From Plantago ovata (taxonomy: Eukaryota > Streptophyta > Magnoliopsida > Lamiales > Plantaginaceae): a stretch of DNA of 64,000 nt. A model generated the notes under the pieces. That model saw nothing but the letters and a program-made list of their open reading frames with translations. It made no database searches and was not told the origin of the DNA. The stretch's first letter is position 1; each line of letters opens with the position of its first letter. The DNA lies in the NCBI GenBank assembly GCA_028274465.1, contig CM051456.1, positions 126,620,880-126,684,879 of the forward strand, in the 5' to 3' direction. Below, in pieces: positions 31,601 through 43,960 of the stretch. Position numbers and translations under genes: made by a program.

Positions 31601-32388
31601 TTGATAAATGTAGTAAACTTATAACCACCCTCTGTGAGTAACTAATAAGTGCAAATTTTGCAATAAATCTTTCTGGTATGTCGTGATTCACACAATACAG
31701 TGTTCTGTATTAAATGGAGAATCACTAAGATGGACCTTACCAAACATGAATAGTATCCTTAAAAAAAAGTGATGTGCGGTCCAAAACCGCGGCTAAAATG
31801 CATAGTTGACTGGTACATCTAAGTCGTTTAGGTCCGTAAAGAAAATGCGAGAAGATACTTTACGATAGACTTCTTATCTCCTATACATTTATGTTTATCC
31901 GTTTATTAGAACACTATCACTTGTACGTTATCATCTTCATTAAAATTTTCTCATTGCAAATGTTATAAATAGTTGAGTCAGTAATTTATAATATTCATAT
32001 AAAACAGTGGTTAAGGTCAATTTCTCCCTTGCCATCAATATCGTTTCTCATCCGGTCGATCCAAGTAATCTGTGACCGATTTTATCCAAACCCAGTCTAT
32101 CTTTTCTGTAGTGACGAAAATTCTAACCCGCGTGATATAATCAATTTAGAACGCTCTGGATGATTTCTCCACCATAGAATTGACGATTCGCGAAGTTCAT
32201 TGAAGATTTTAATTCGTTCGTTTATGCGTGTGGTTCGGTGTGGATCCGTGAATGTACTCCCCGCACATCCTCTCATCATGTAACCTACACAGTATTAAAG
32301 ATTATCACAGTACTTGTCCTCTCAAAATTCTTTGTTGGGGGCACCCCTCAAGGATAGACTTGTAAATATAAGTCGTAGTACTATACTA
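28640..32388. other. Gene-free AT-rich intergenic DNA
   Basis: No gene recognised in 3.7 kb. A LINE-like 3' tail may end at about 30810-30818 (GAGATTCATTAATACC...GAATG followed by nine A), but no target duplication was found. A GGTTCGAGGC box B-like string lies near 29770. The rest has no interpretable structure. Confidence 0.4.
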
Positions 32389-32589
32389 CTCATCTGTTTT
32401 TTTAGATTGTTTACGTATTCCATTTTAGTCCGTTTTTTTAGATTGTTTACGTTACCTTTTTTGGTAACCTTTTATCTCACAACTGTATTGTGGTGGGTCC
32501 TGCCACTAACTCAAACATCACACACATTATACCAACCTCCTTAAAAACCGTTCTAAAAGCAAACGTAAACAATTTAAAAAACGGATGAG
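32389..32589. mobile_element. Stowaway-like MITE
   Basis: Left end CTCATCTGTTTTTTTAGATT, right end (read inward) CTCATCCGTTTTTTAAATTG. TA dinucleotides flank it (32387-32388, 32590-32591). The GTTTACG phrase appears near both ends in opposite orientations. Non-coding. Confidence 0.78.
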
Positions 32590-33106
32590 TATAACATTAG
32601 CATTTATAGCTCGAGAGGAAGTGTTACAGAAGAAAAATATAATTTTACACTATTAAAAAAAACCGAGAAGGTCGAATGAATCCATCAGGTTAAGAAGACT
32701 ACTTATTTAATCGGACAAGCAACTAATACAGTAGTAGAGATATTGGAGATTAGAGAGTAGATAATAGTTAGTTGTGAATGAAAGTGACATGTTAATGTTA
32801 TTGGTATAATTAATTTAATGCTGATTTAATCAACTTAACAATCAATAATCCCAAACGACTTGGTTTGTCCCTTTGTTCTCTTCCGAAATGTATATATCTC
32901 TTGTCAAAATACTTTTTAGATATATTGATTATGGTCGCTTTTTTTCCCTCTCTCTCAAAATGGAAGTGAAAAATAAACGTTGTTGTACACCAACTGCCTT
33001 AAACAACGTTTTCGGAAGTCGTGATTTGTAGATGAATCGGGTACAAATAATCGGATTGATAATGTTGATAGATAATGCTAGCTAGTATTATATCACCAGA
33101 TTAAAA

Positions 33107-33268
33107 GAGTTATAGGGCAAGTCGTAAAGGTGAAGGTGGAGTACTAGTATATGAGAAGTCAGGGTTTGAATCCGGCGGAGATATACGGTTGATTTAGATG
33201 TACTTTGAGTTATAAATAGAATAGTATATCAGTAGGGTAATTAGATTTTATGTTTAAAAAAAAAAAAT
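33107..33268 (+). mobile_element. tRNA-derived SINE (family A) with poly-A tail
   Basis: Begins GAGTTATAGGG, carries the box B-like GGTTTGAATCC, and ends GTAGGGTAATTAGATTTTAT followed by a run of A. Flanked by ACCAGATTAAAA (33095-33106) and ACCGCATTAAAA (33269-33280), 10 of 12 matching, a likely target duplication. The ends are shared with the copy at 37148-37389. Confidence 0.72.
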
Positions 33269-33414
33269 ACCGCATTAAAATGCATCAAATCAAATTGATC
33301 TGTATTTGTTCGGTCAAACAGTAGGAAGAGTATTGGCCAATTGTTGTAAAAACTCAAGAAATTCACCGTTAGGACAGGAGATTCATTCCACGTAATATAG
33401 AAGTAGTGAGAGTA

Positions 33415-33675
33415 GTCCCTCCGTTCCACTGTAATTTATCCACTTTGACTTTTTTTGGTGAACAGTTTCAACTTTGATCCTTGATTATTATTAATCTATA
33501 ATGATAAAGCATTTGACAAAGTCATATTATATTATGAAAATATAGAATCTAAACTTTCAGAATATAATTTTATTAAATATTTTATCATTATAGTTTAAGA
33601 GTGATCATGGAGTCAAAGTTGAAAATTGTTGATAAAAAAGTCAATAATTTCAAATGGAACAGACTACAGAGAGAG
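33415..33675. mobile_element. Stowaway-like MITE (divergent)
   Basis: Left GTCCCTCCGTTCCACTGTAA and right (read inward) CTCTCTGTAGTCTGTTCCAT form degraded inverted repeats bounded by TA (33413-33414 and 33676-33677). Inner arms CAACTTTGA(C/T) and AGTCAAAGTTG are complementary. Confidence 0.6.
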
Positions 33676-34387
33676 TATAATACAAGAAATTTACCGAGAC
33701 ACAGACATTCATCCTACGTAGAACAAATACAACACATTGTCGACGTGGCGAGTTGTTGTAACTTGTAAAAGATAAATCCAAGTCAAACAGTAGAGTTTTA
33801 ATTAGTGGCATTAGGTTCCAAATCATTTTCATGAAGACCAGAGAAGCTTACGAAATTATTAGTACTCCTAGTAACTAGTTACTTACAGAAAAACCGCGGT
33901 TGCTTCCGAACCGTGCATGGTTTCGTTAATCAATTTGATTTGATGTCTCATTGACTTTGTTCATTTGAATTCGGTGATAATATGTATACCACTATTTATC
34001 AACATTATCATTCCAATTATTTGTTTTCGATTCATCAATCATTCAATCTAACCTACCACTTGTCATGTTATATATATCAGTAATCAAAGTAAACTCAAAT
34101 TACACTAAACTCAGTTTTTGGACAATGTTATGATATTGAGGGCGACTTTAGTTTGTGGAACGATGGATCATTTTTTATACGGGTGAGCCCTACCCCTTCT
34201 AACTAACGATTATCAACACATAAAGGGAGGTTAGATCGTATTTTTGCATGAACATAATAATAATAGAAAAAATAAGAATGTCAATATATATACGACAGCA
34301 AGGGAAATTCAAATAACAAAACATCTGGTCTAAAAAAATCTTAAAATTTACACTGTCTGATCGAAAAAAAAAAAACGAAAAGAAGGC

Positions 34388-34512
34388 TAGTGATATAGCC
34401 ATGACAGAAATTACTAATGTTAGAGCAATTTACCTTTTATAGACACTAATCATTCCTAATAGTGCATCAATTTCTCTTGCATTAGTAATTTCTGCTCTAA
34501 TTATATCACTAC
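34388..34512. repeat. Inverted repeat of about 125 bp
   Basis: TAGTGATATAG...GACAGAAATTACTAATG on the left is complementary to CATTAGTAATTTCTG...TATATCACTA on the right, with about 50 bp between. The ends resemble a small MITE, but a hairpin transcript is also conceivable. No target duplication was defined. Confidence 0.55.
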
Positions 34513-35151
34513 TACAAAAATCTTTGAAAAACTCCTAGATGTTGGCATATCTAGACCTTTTCTAAATGACTTTCGTTATTGGACCTGGTCCACAAACTAA
34601 CCACGGCCCAACCATGTTGGAATCGCAAGAATGAACTTGGAATTTCTTCTTTCTATTACTTGAAGTCCGAATATATATTTTCTTTATTTATACATACATC
34701 AAACTAAGTTCAATGTTCTTATCGTACTCTCGTGTATACATTTACAGATAGCACACACACTAAAACTGTATGAAATCTCATAAACCCTCTGAATCAGACA
34801 CTCATCCGGTGTAAAAGTATTTAGTTGAAAACGGACATAATGTCCGTATTGTCTATGTGGAGTTTGAAATGGAGCTACCCACCCTGTCCTATCCAATGAA
34901 TTATTATTAGAAACATAGTCGTGTTTCTTCAATTAATCTAGTTAATAATCAATTATTGATTGAGATTTGAAGCAGTATGAGAATGAATAAATCCCAGAGT
35001 CCCATGTGGATAAAATGACAAGACACATGAGTGTTGAGAGGGTTACTCGGAAATGTGGCCACTAGTATTTCTCTATGGATGAAAATAAAAGAATATCCAA
35101 ATTGGCAAAATCAAATTTATTTATCTGTCTTCACCAATTTTTAATTAATTA
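34513..35151. other. Intergenic, unrecognised
   Basis: No supported gene or bounded repeat. Confidence 0.4.
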
Positions 35152-35443
35152 CTCCCTTCGTTTTTATTTATAAATAGTTTTAGATATTTTCACACATATT
35201 AAGAAAATGATTAATTTTTATTATTGTATTCTTTCACTTATTAATGTTATAAAATCTATGTAACTTTTATTGTTTTAATAAGAAAGAGATATAGAGAAAA
35301 AAGAATAGATGCACTTTTAATACTACTAAAAGTGAGGAGAAAGTACATGAAAAAGAGTAAAATAATATAATAAAATTTAAAACTACTTAAATTAAAGAAG
35401 AGTTTAAAATGTTAAAATTACTTATAAATAAAAATGGAGGGAG
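35152..35443. mobile_element. Stowaway MITE
   Basis: Left CTCCCTTCGTTTTTATTTAT and right (read inward) CTCCCTCCATTTTTATTTAT are close to the classic CTCCCTCCGT Stowaway terminus. TA flanks both sides (35150-35151, 35444-35445). 292 bp, non-coding. Confidence 0.9.
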
Positions 35444-35700
35444 TAAGTAATAAAAATGGGAATCATATTTAAGTCGCGAAATTAGTCGTGATCGGACTTT
35501 TTGTGCTACCCAGAACGAATAGCTCCAAGTGCGAGACAGGCTCCATGTAACTCCAACCAATAGAGCCGCCAGCAGCCCGCCCCCACCCCAAACCTTAATT
35601 GCTTGTTCCATTTCAAGAATAAGTTAAAATTAGTACAAGGCTAATTGAGTAATTCTAAATTGGCAAAAATATCTACTGATGTGATGATTGATGATATTTT

Positions 35701-35804
35701 GTGTATTTTGTGTTGAGGTTTTGACCTCTTTTCTTGTTTTGAGATGATGTACTGCAACGTTGCACTTGGAATAAAAAAGCTTTTCTGTTCAAAAAAAAAA
35801 AAAA
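35701..35804 (+). mobile_element. 5'-truncated LINE tail with target duplication
   Basis: A roughly 100-bp insert reads like a LINE 3' UTR (GAGGTTTTGACCTCTTTTC, then GCACTTGGAATAAAAAAGC) and ends in A(14). It is flanked by the direct repeat ATGATTGATGATATTTT (35684-35700 and 35804-35820), the mark of target-primed reverse transcription. Confidence 0.85.
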
Positions 35805-35820
35805 TGATTGATGATATTTT

Positions 35821-37134
35821 TTATTTAATTTTTTTCTTGTATGAACTGATAGTAACAAGTAACAACTGGTTCTTGCATTTGTGTAGGCTTTTCGCGAAGA
35901 TTTGTACATGTTACGTTCGCACATAAATTATCTTCACGCATGATGTGTTCAATGTGGAAATCACAAAGGAGTTTTACAATCTTCAATAGATTATGGAGAC
36001 CGTAGAGGGTAACATCGAATATATTCAAACCGCAGTTCATAGGTGGGAGTTGGTATAGCAAATAATTAGAGAGCATCAGAGTCCAATGTACATTTAAAAG
36101 TTGTAACCCTACCGGCCAGAGAACATAACAATGGACTAAATGACCAAAATCGACAGACTTAGTGGAGGAACGTGGCATCATTTGCTATATTCCCAGATCA
36201 GATTTTTCCATGTCAAGTTGAAAACTTTGAAACGGCAGACAGAAGAAGCCAGATTTATTTTAAAACGTTTATCTTATGGAGTATTTATAACAACAAACAT
36301 GATTTTAACTACATGCAAAATGTGATTGTCTTCGACTATATATTAAATGTAAAAATGTGGTATGTATTATTTTTCACACGAACCTTGAATCTTGAATATT
36401 AGGAATAACCACACCATCCACCTGGTTAGGACCAATGCCTGAATTTGAATGTGTCGGACGGACTGTATAACACAATTAATTGATATTTTACGTCAAAGAA
36501 CATAAACGGTCTAAATTGATTTTCAGATGTGCACTTTGGTTAAATTTCTCCATAATGACTAATGAGCGTCTAGCACTCTAGCTACTGGCTACAGCCCATG
36601 GGCTTACATAATGTTTGCTATGAGTCCATTATGAACTCGCGGACTGTAGTCTAGTTAATTGAGCATTTGAGCATATAATGCAAGTGGCTCTATCTAGTTG
36701 AGGCCTGAGAGAGAGCTGCTGTGGCTTGTGACACAACCAGCTGGCTTACTAGTTCATTTAATATCGAATTCTATACGTATTCCATTTTCATCTATCTCAT
36801 TAACTTGTTTGTCCTTTACTCTAATGAGTTACTACCCATTTAGTGGCTACGTGCTAAACAAGTTGGCAAGTTGCAATAGTTGATGCTCATTTTAATTAAT
36901 CTGGTTGAGTTAGTTGTCGGTTTGAGAGTTAAAGTGTTGTAGTAAATTTGATGGTCGAAACTCAAAATCCATCAATATACAATTGTGGGGTTGGAGAAAA
37001 TCGCCTATAGATACAAATACATACAAAGGGATCTTATTCTTCAACTTCATACATCCATCTCTCAAACACAACCCCTATTCACTTTAATATCTCTAGATTT
37101 GTTTCTGTTTAATACTTTTGTATATGTATCTGTT
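35821..37134. other. Intergenic, unrecognised
   Basis: AT-rich. Small open frames around 35825-36400 show no known motif. No RNA gene seen. Confidence 0.4.
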
Positions 37135-37147
37135 ATCTATGAGGTGA

Positions 37148-37389
37148 GGTGGAGTTATAAGGATGAACGAGTGGTAATGGTGTTGGAGTAGTAAAGGAGA
37201 GGTCGGTGGTTCAAATTTCAACCATCAATAAGGTGGTAGAGGTGGAGTTATAAGGTTTGGTATAGGCTGGCCATAATGTGGTATATATGGAGTTATAAAA
37301 ATGTATGTATAGACGTATTTGGAGTTATAAGGTACTAAAGTAGTAGTGTAGAAGTAGGGTAGTTAGATTTGTCGTTAAAAAAAAATAAA
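37148..37389 (+). mobile_element. tRNA-derived SINE (family A), longer copy
   Basis: Starts GGTGGAGTTATAAGG, has a GGTGGTTCAAATTTC box B-like stretch, and ends GTAGGGTAGTTAGATTTGTC plus an A-rich tail. A perfect 13-bp target duplication ATCTATGAGGTGA flanks it (37135-37147 and 37390-37402). Related at both ends to the SINE at 33107-33268, with extra GTGGAGTTATAAGG-like internal repeats. Confidence 0.85.
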
Positions 37390-37904
37390 ATCTATGAGGT
37401 GATCATCCGAACGAGAAATATCTAAGTGTTTGTAAAGTGCAATCTCCCGTAGACGTAGTCAATTGTCGACCATATAAATATTGTGTCTATTATAAATTGT
37501 TGTAATGTTTACTTTCAATTTCGGATGCTTAGATGAAGCGTCGTTTTTATTTTTTTATTTGTAAAGTGAATTTTAACCACAAATTAATCCTACCTTATAA
37601 AAAAAGAATTTTTGTGCTCACACAATATGTATAACTCAACTCATTGAAATTTTGAATTACCATATACATTGGTGGTTTGATCACAAACCGAAAGCTCAAA
37701 GCAGTCAAACACACTCGTAACTCACAATCCATATAACACCTATTACTAATGTGTATCTATCTATCACAAACATACATACAAGAACATAGAGTAGTTTGTA
37801 GAATTTTCTCCACTTAAAACAGAGATGGACCAATGGCATGTAAAATTCCATGAGCTGGATAAAGAACAAGCTAGACTTGAACATTTCATCATGAACCAAG
37901 TTCA

Positions 37905-38674
37905 TTAATTACTCTCCGGAGCAGTTGAAGAACGACGGGATTGAGCAGCCATGGCTAGTTCGAACTGCTCAACAGAAATCGAAGGGATCTGCAGTTGTGA
38001 AGTACTGGTGTTTTCAGCTGATAATGAATTGTTGATCCTTGTTACTCCGTCTAGTCCAATGTGCGTTACATGTTTCACATCTGTTGGTAATCCGATTTCC
38101 ATCTCCTTTTCCTCTGCCTCGATCTCTTCTTCGTACACTGAAATGCATCAAGAAACGAATCAATCAACTACTGCTAGTAGTCTGAGTTTGTCACGGCCTG
38201 ATAGTACCGTACTACCGTGTGACTGATTCGTAACTGGTGTTCTAAAAGTAAGTTATTTATTATCTATCAGGCACCTTATCATGTCGTTTGTTAAACATAC
38301 ACATATATTGATATATAGAGCCCTACTTACCGAATATCTGTGACAGACGTCTGAAAATTCGTTTGATCAGTCTATGCAGTGCTCGGGAAACTGATGAACT
38401 CAAAGGCTCCAATTTTCGCTTTTCTTTCACACTGGATGATGGCTTCTTTCTCTCACCATTTCCTACTGGAAAATGGTTGAACACATTTGTATCATCGTGA
38501 GTAAACAGCTCAAATGACAAACATTGACATCTACGTTTACGTACCAGATAGTTTCAACTGCTCGTTCTTGGCTGAATTCGTGGCTGTGGAAGCAGTAGCA
38601 ACACTTGCCTTGGACTCACAACCGAACGAGAACGGGAGAAGCAAAAACTTCTCTACATGTGCCTCTGATCTCAT
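37905..38674 (-). CDS. RIC: ROP-interactive CRIB motif protein (RIC, RIC2/4-like)
   Basis: Three exons on the minus strand: 38545-38674, 38331-38465, 37905-38137; phases fit, 165 residues. The N-terminus MRSEAHVEKFLLLPFSFGC resembles the RIC2/RIC4 start. A basic, Ser-rich centre (RKKPSSSVKEKRKLEPL, ALHRLIKRIFRRLSQIFG) precedes an acidic stretch. The CRIB motif IGLPTDVKHVTHIGLDG follows (about 103-119). CRIB binds active ROP/RAC GTPases, so the protein is probably an effector linking ROP to actin or calcium in polar growth. The Trp usual after HIG in plant RIC proteins is Leu here. The C-terminal 45 residues are Ser/Gln-rich and not conserved in any way I recognise. Exon joins use GT-AG. Confidence 0.88.
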
Positions 38675-40305
38675 TGTTTGGTATGAAACAGGGTTGAACC
38701 TTAAGAAACTGATCTGTACTACTGTTGTGTGGCCTGATGGATGATATTTATGTAATTATGTGTGTACATGTGTGTTAGCTTAATGAAGCAGATAAATCAA
38801 TGGATTTAAGGTACAACAACTGACAAGAAATAAAGCAAGAATGAAATGATGGAGTTGTTTGAATCAATTAATGAGTGAATAATCCATTTGTTTGTCAGTT
38901 TAGCTGTACAACTCAACCTAATTTGTGAATCATTACAAGTGCTAGCTACTTTATCTAATTGTGTTTATGCAAATTCAGTAAGAGCTGAGTAAGTAGAGCC
39001 CACAGAATGAACAAACTAGCTAATGATTCTCATTAATTTTGTTCCTTGCGGATTACTTGATTTCTAATTGATTGCTTATGTTGAACAGATAAAGGTGTTT
39101 TGGTAGGTTCCTACTTTCTACAATGGGTGTGATTAGCTTGTTAAGCATCACATCTTTCGTGCATTTGAAGTCATAACTTGGTAATGAACCCATGTCAAGT
39201 GGGGATTAGTCCACTCTAAACTCTCAAGGACAAATGGTGACTATTTTTTTTTCCCTTCACTTTTTAACGACGTATACATTAGACAGAGTAATACATTCGA
39301 GTATTACTTGTGCCCTTAGTTTTTAGGGCCTACACTCACATTGGTGGTTTTACATTTACAATATTCAAATTCAATCAACTCAAGTTTACTGTAGTTTAAC
39401 ACAACTATTGGTGGTGATTAGCCTATAAGCCTACTATTTGGGACATGATTTTGGAATTGGATTTTGAATCATGATGAGAATTGAATTTCTGAATGAAAAT
39501 GGAGTTTTTTAATTCGATTTTGAGTGTGGTTTTGGGGTGAAAATCAATTGTCAAACTGGAGTGATGATTTGAATTTTAAAATCCAAAATCACATTAAAAA
39601 CCTTTTGCCAAACATTAAGTATCGTTGTTTACAATGGATCAAAAAACTTAATGAGATCGATCCTTATTTTATGATCTTTTCGTAAAGAACCGACCCTTAG
39701 CTCAATATGGCTCATTATCTACATTTTATTATTTATAAAATATTATTATATATAAATATTGAGTTCAAACTCGTTACGAGAAGTTACTCATAATTTGATC
39801 TGAGTTCGATCAAGTCCATTTCTATTGGAATCAATCTTGAGATCGAGCCATGTAACACTCAATTCAAGACCGATTCTCATAGAAATGAACTTGAACTCGT
39901 TACAAGTTACTCAAGTTTGAGCCGAGTTCGATTAAATTCATTTCTATTGGATCAAGCTTGAGGTCGAGCGAGGTATGTAATACTCAAGCCAGGCTCGATT
40001 CTAATAGAAATGAACCTAACCAAACTTGGCTCAAACTCAATTTTAAAAGAAATGAACCTAATGGTCCTAATCGAGCTCGACTCAAACTAGAGTAACTTTT
40101 CCAAACTCATTTTTAATTTCTTTCATTTCATTTATTTATGGAGAAAAAAATAAAATAAAATAATGACACAGAAGATTACAGCAATTTCCCTCCACTAGAG
40201 ACCAAAATCAGCACCAAACACACTTTCCTCCGCCAGATACCCTCCGTCCACTTCCTCTTCCATATGTTACTGCAAATTCCCAATTTCACCACCTAAATTG
40301 TAAAA
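38675..40305. other. Divergent intergenic region (RIC and Z-ISO promoters)
   Basis: Upstream DNA shared by RIC (minus) and Z-ISO (plus). It contains a two-unit tandem repeat at 39772-40020. Stretches near 39430-39620 (AATTGGATTTTGAAT-like) look like decayed MITE sequence. No TATA box is convincingly placed. Confidence 0.45.
39772..40020. repeat. Two-unit tandem repeat, about 127 bp
   Basis: Units starting near 39772 and 39899 share GTTAC(G/A)AG, GAGTTCGAT, CATTTCTATTGGA, GAGATCGAG or GAGGTCGAG, and AATAGAAATGAAC. Each unit contains TTTCTATTGGA and its near-complement TAATAGAAA, so it is locally self-complementary. Composition is like other plant GAGCTCGAG repeats. Confidence 0.7.
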
Positions 40306-43152
40306 ATGGCGAACTCAATCTTACTCTCCAATCCTCTATCCTTCCAATTCAACCTTCCCAAACCTCGAAAGTTCGTCCCCAATCTTCAAACCTTCTCGTT
40401 TTCACCCCTCAGCTCCACCGGAATTGATCCGTTGAAAATTCACTTCCGTAAACCAGCTCAGCTCAGGTTCAGGAACCGGTTGGTGAAGGTAGCGGAAACG
40501 GAAGCCGAGCAAGGTGAATTTACCGATTTGGTCGGCGAGGATTCTGCCGAGTTTGTGCTTGCGAAGCAGAAGGTTTCGTCGTGGGCTTACTTTACTGTGG
40601 TTTTGGGGGTTGTGCTGTATATACTTAATGTCGTTTGGATTGATAATTCTACTGGATTTGGGAAGCCTTTCATTGATGCTGTTGAGACTGTTTCACAGAG
40701 CCCTGAGGTTTGGATTTTATTTTTTTTTTTATTATTATTTTTAAAATTTTAGGCTATGTGTTCGGTTCCTCTAAAAACCATTCAGTTTCATTAATACCAG
40801 TTTAATTCAAATAATATCATTTCTGTTCGGAGATAACAGAGCCTTACTATTTTTAGTGGTGGACTGTTGGTAATTTGGCCCGTCTGTATCTTATTGTTTT
40901 GCATTATGGTGTTATTTTTGGACGTGGACTTTTTAGAACTGGTGGAAATACTAGGAAGACACTCTGTTAAGTGTTTGACATGGACAATGAGCTTTAGCTA
41001 GTTGGCTCAGTTGTTTAAGCTGAAGATACATGCCAGCGGGTTTGGATTTGTTTCTAGTTTAGTGATGGCGTTATGGTGATGGACACTCTGATAGCAATTT
41101 TATCTGAATGGTGAAATATTAGCTTATACTAGGAGTGATCACTGTAGTACTGATGTTCTCTAAAGATGAATGGATCAAAGAAAATGCAGTGCAGCAGTGG
41201 TACTATAATACGGCTTTTGGTATACGAGTGAAGGTTGTTGTATGCTTGGTCTTGCAAACTCTAGCACCAAAGGATCCAAAGAGGAGAGAAACGAGTAGGG
41301 TGGCTAAATAGCTTCTTGAATTTCGACTACGTTTCCCCATATTTCGATAGTTTCAGTTATCTTTTATTGTAGTTACTCTTTTACTTGTAGCAGCAGGCTA
41401 TGTCTGTGAGTATCTTTGGGTAACAAATTCTTGATATGTTGTTGTTAATGCAGGTTTCCATGTTGGCCCTTACTTTCATCTTTGCACTAGTCCATAGTGG
41501 CTTAGCTAGTCTCAGGGACTCGGGTGAGAAACTAATTGGAGAGCGAGCTTTCCGTGTTTTGTTTGCTGGAGTGTCTCTTCCTCTAGCTCTTAGCACTGTT
41601 GTGAGTTCCTGGCCTTTCTTTACGTTCTTAATGATCTTCTCTGGGTTCTATAAATATGGTCTTTAATTTAGTGGTTTAATTGATTTGGCAGGTTTATTTC
41701 ATCAACCATAGATATGATGGTGTGCAGCTCTGGCAACTGCAGGGTGTTCCCGGATTACATGAAGCTGTTTGGTTCTCAAATTTTGTTTCATTTCTTTTCC
41801 TTTATCCTTCAACTTTCAACCTGTTGGAGGTTGCAGCAGTTGACAAGCCCAAAATGCATCTCTGGGAAACAGGAATTATGAGAATTACCAGGCACCCACA
41901 GGTACCATATCCACTATAAAATACGTTGTAGACTACAGATATTTCTCTACTAGTAAACTAGTTAGACTCATCAGTTACAAATGGTACATACTGTCTGTTT
42001 GTATAACATTTTATGCTCGTCTGGTCTAGATCGCGAAATATTAATGTTAATTCACCTCCAACCAATAGGTCGGGGGTTCGAATCACCTCCGGGGGTAAAT
42101 GGGGAACCATTATTGATCCTCGCTTTGCCGGTTCAAAAAAATTTAAGTTAATTTACTTGGTAAATAGTACAAGTTCAGATATCTAGTTATGGTTGATCAA
42201 GACTTTTTTTACACACTATCCTCATTCCTCAGCATATCTGATGAACATGAAGCATTAAATATGAAGACAACACTAGTGGATGAAATTCTTGCTACTGTAG
42301 GGTCTAACATAGATAGATGAATATTCTTGCCCCCAGCAAGAAAAGATGGTTTCACAAATCATGCCATGAATATGATGTTCTGATTGAGATAGATCAGCCT
42401 CAACTCTTTTCATGTGTAATGTCTTATTGATAACTACCTTACAATTACTTCTCTGTGTTTTGAGAAATCACAGTTGACTTACTATATTTGCCCCCATAGG
42501 CCATAGGACATAGTACCTCCACCAAAATTATTCAAAACTCGCATCTACATTTTCCCAAGTTACATTACACCCCTAAGTAAAAGTTGATGACATTATTCAA
42601 CATACAGGTGATGGGTTGGTGTTGGGCTGCTATCAGTAATGCATGGGCAAGGTGTAAATATCCATGTAATCAATTATGTTAGGGTCACTGGTCACCTATG
42701 CACGATTACTTTGTCTTTTACTTTGTCTTCGGGTACCGCTTTTAACTTTTTTCAAGGATGGGTTATTTTCCAGAACTTTAAACTCATTGTAAATTTAACT
42801 GTTTATTTTCTTGCAGATGGTTGGGCAGGTAATGTGGTGCCTTGCTCACACAGTCTGGATCGGTAATTCAGTCGCTGCAGCAGCTTCTGCAGGCTTGATC
42901 GCGCACCATCTCTTTGGCGTTTGGAATGGAGATAGAAGGTTAGCCATACGTTATGGAGAAGCTTTTGAAGTCGTAAAGAAGAGAACTAGCGTAGTCCCGT
43001 TTGCTGCCATCCTCGATGGCCGTCAAAAGCTGCCAAAGGATTACTACAAGGAATTTCTCCGGTTGCCGTATCTTTCTATAACAGCATTGACTCTAGGGGC
43101 ATATTTTGCTCATCCTCTGATGCAGGCTGCTAGTTATGGGCTTCATTGGTAG
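40306..43152 (+). CDS. Z-ISO: 15-cis-zeta-carotene isomerase, chloroplast
   Basis: Four exons: 40306-40707, 41454-41600, 41692-41901, 42817-43152; all introns are in phase 0, giving 364 residues, the normal length. The first 60 or so residues are a plastid transit peptide (Ser/Pro/Phe-rich). The mature part is an NnrU-like membrane protein with several helices ([53 protein letters not shown]). Key segments of the family are intact: [57 protein letters not shown] and [14 protein letters not shown] is a haem b enzyme using His ligands; conserved His occur in ALVHSG and TRHPQ. It isomerises 9,15,9'-tri-cis-zeta-carotene between PDS and ZDS in carotenoid synthesis. Nothing abnormal was seen. Confidence 0.96.
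42056..42146 (+). mobile_element. 5'-truncated SINE (family B) in Z-ISO intron 3
   Basis: GGTCGGGGGTTCGAATCACC, GGGGAACCATTATTGATCCT, and an A tail match the element at 19176-19249. Flanked by GTTAATTCAC (42046-42055) and GTTAATTTAC (42147-42156), one mismatch. It lies inside intron 3 and does not touch the splice sites. Confidence 0.68.
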
Positions 43153-43960
43153 TTTAGTTCACTTCTTTGTGTTGTTTGTTTTCATTTGAGAAGTGTCAGG
43201 ATTGTAGCCTGTAGTGTAGGTTAAGGATGGACAACACTATACAAAGCCAAAGTTTAATGACTGCTTAAGCAGTCAGCAAGAAGTAATATTACATCCAAGT
43301 CCATAAGTCCATTGTTTGTTGTCACTTGTCAATGCCAACAGAACACTCCATTGAAAACGTCAATACTTAATAAATCAGGTTATCTCCTTATCCAGATTAA
43401 TTAGCGCCAATTACAAAATGACTTGAATGTATTTATGGTATTTGCACGTATATCCCTCATGTTTTAAGTTTTTCAAATACTCATCCACAAGCTAATAAAA
43501 GTAACAGATTGTGAAAGTTAGTCTTTTAGATCCTTACTTATTCAGAAAATCTTCTTCACAGTGTTGGCTTTCCTTTTTCAACTTTTTTTTCCTCCTTTTC
43601 CTGGGCAATCTGTAATAATTATTAAAGTTGGAGTAGATGATTGGTGTCATAGTCTTGGCCAATGCATCAATGATGACTTTCTGGTAGAAAAATAGTCACA
43701 AATCTCATTTACAGATATTATTGAGTGTTCGCTATTACCATAGATATAAAAGTGATGGTTATGTGTTTTTTATGGTAAAAATATGTTAGAACTTACAAAG
43801 TCAAATTCAATTTCAAGCTGAAATTTCATGTCATGAAACAAGATACAAAAACAAGTCAAGACAAAAACCTTCCAGTTTCTCCGTCCCAACCGTATATGTC
43901 ATGAAAATGGAGTTTACATGTTTCTTCTCGTAAAATATATGACATTAACCTCACTCTTAA
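43153..43960. other. Z-ISO 3' UTR and intergenic DNA
   Basis: The first 200 bp or so are 3' UTR. The remainder has no gene. Confidence 0.45.

Noticed and set aside
35387-35611. 74-codon minus-strand frame (MEQAIKVWGGGG...)
   Set aside because: Runs into a Stowaway MITE and shows no known motif.
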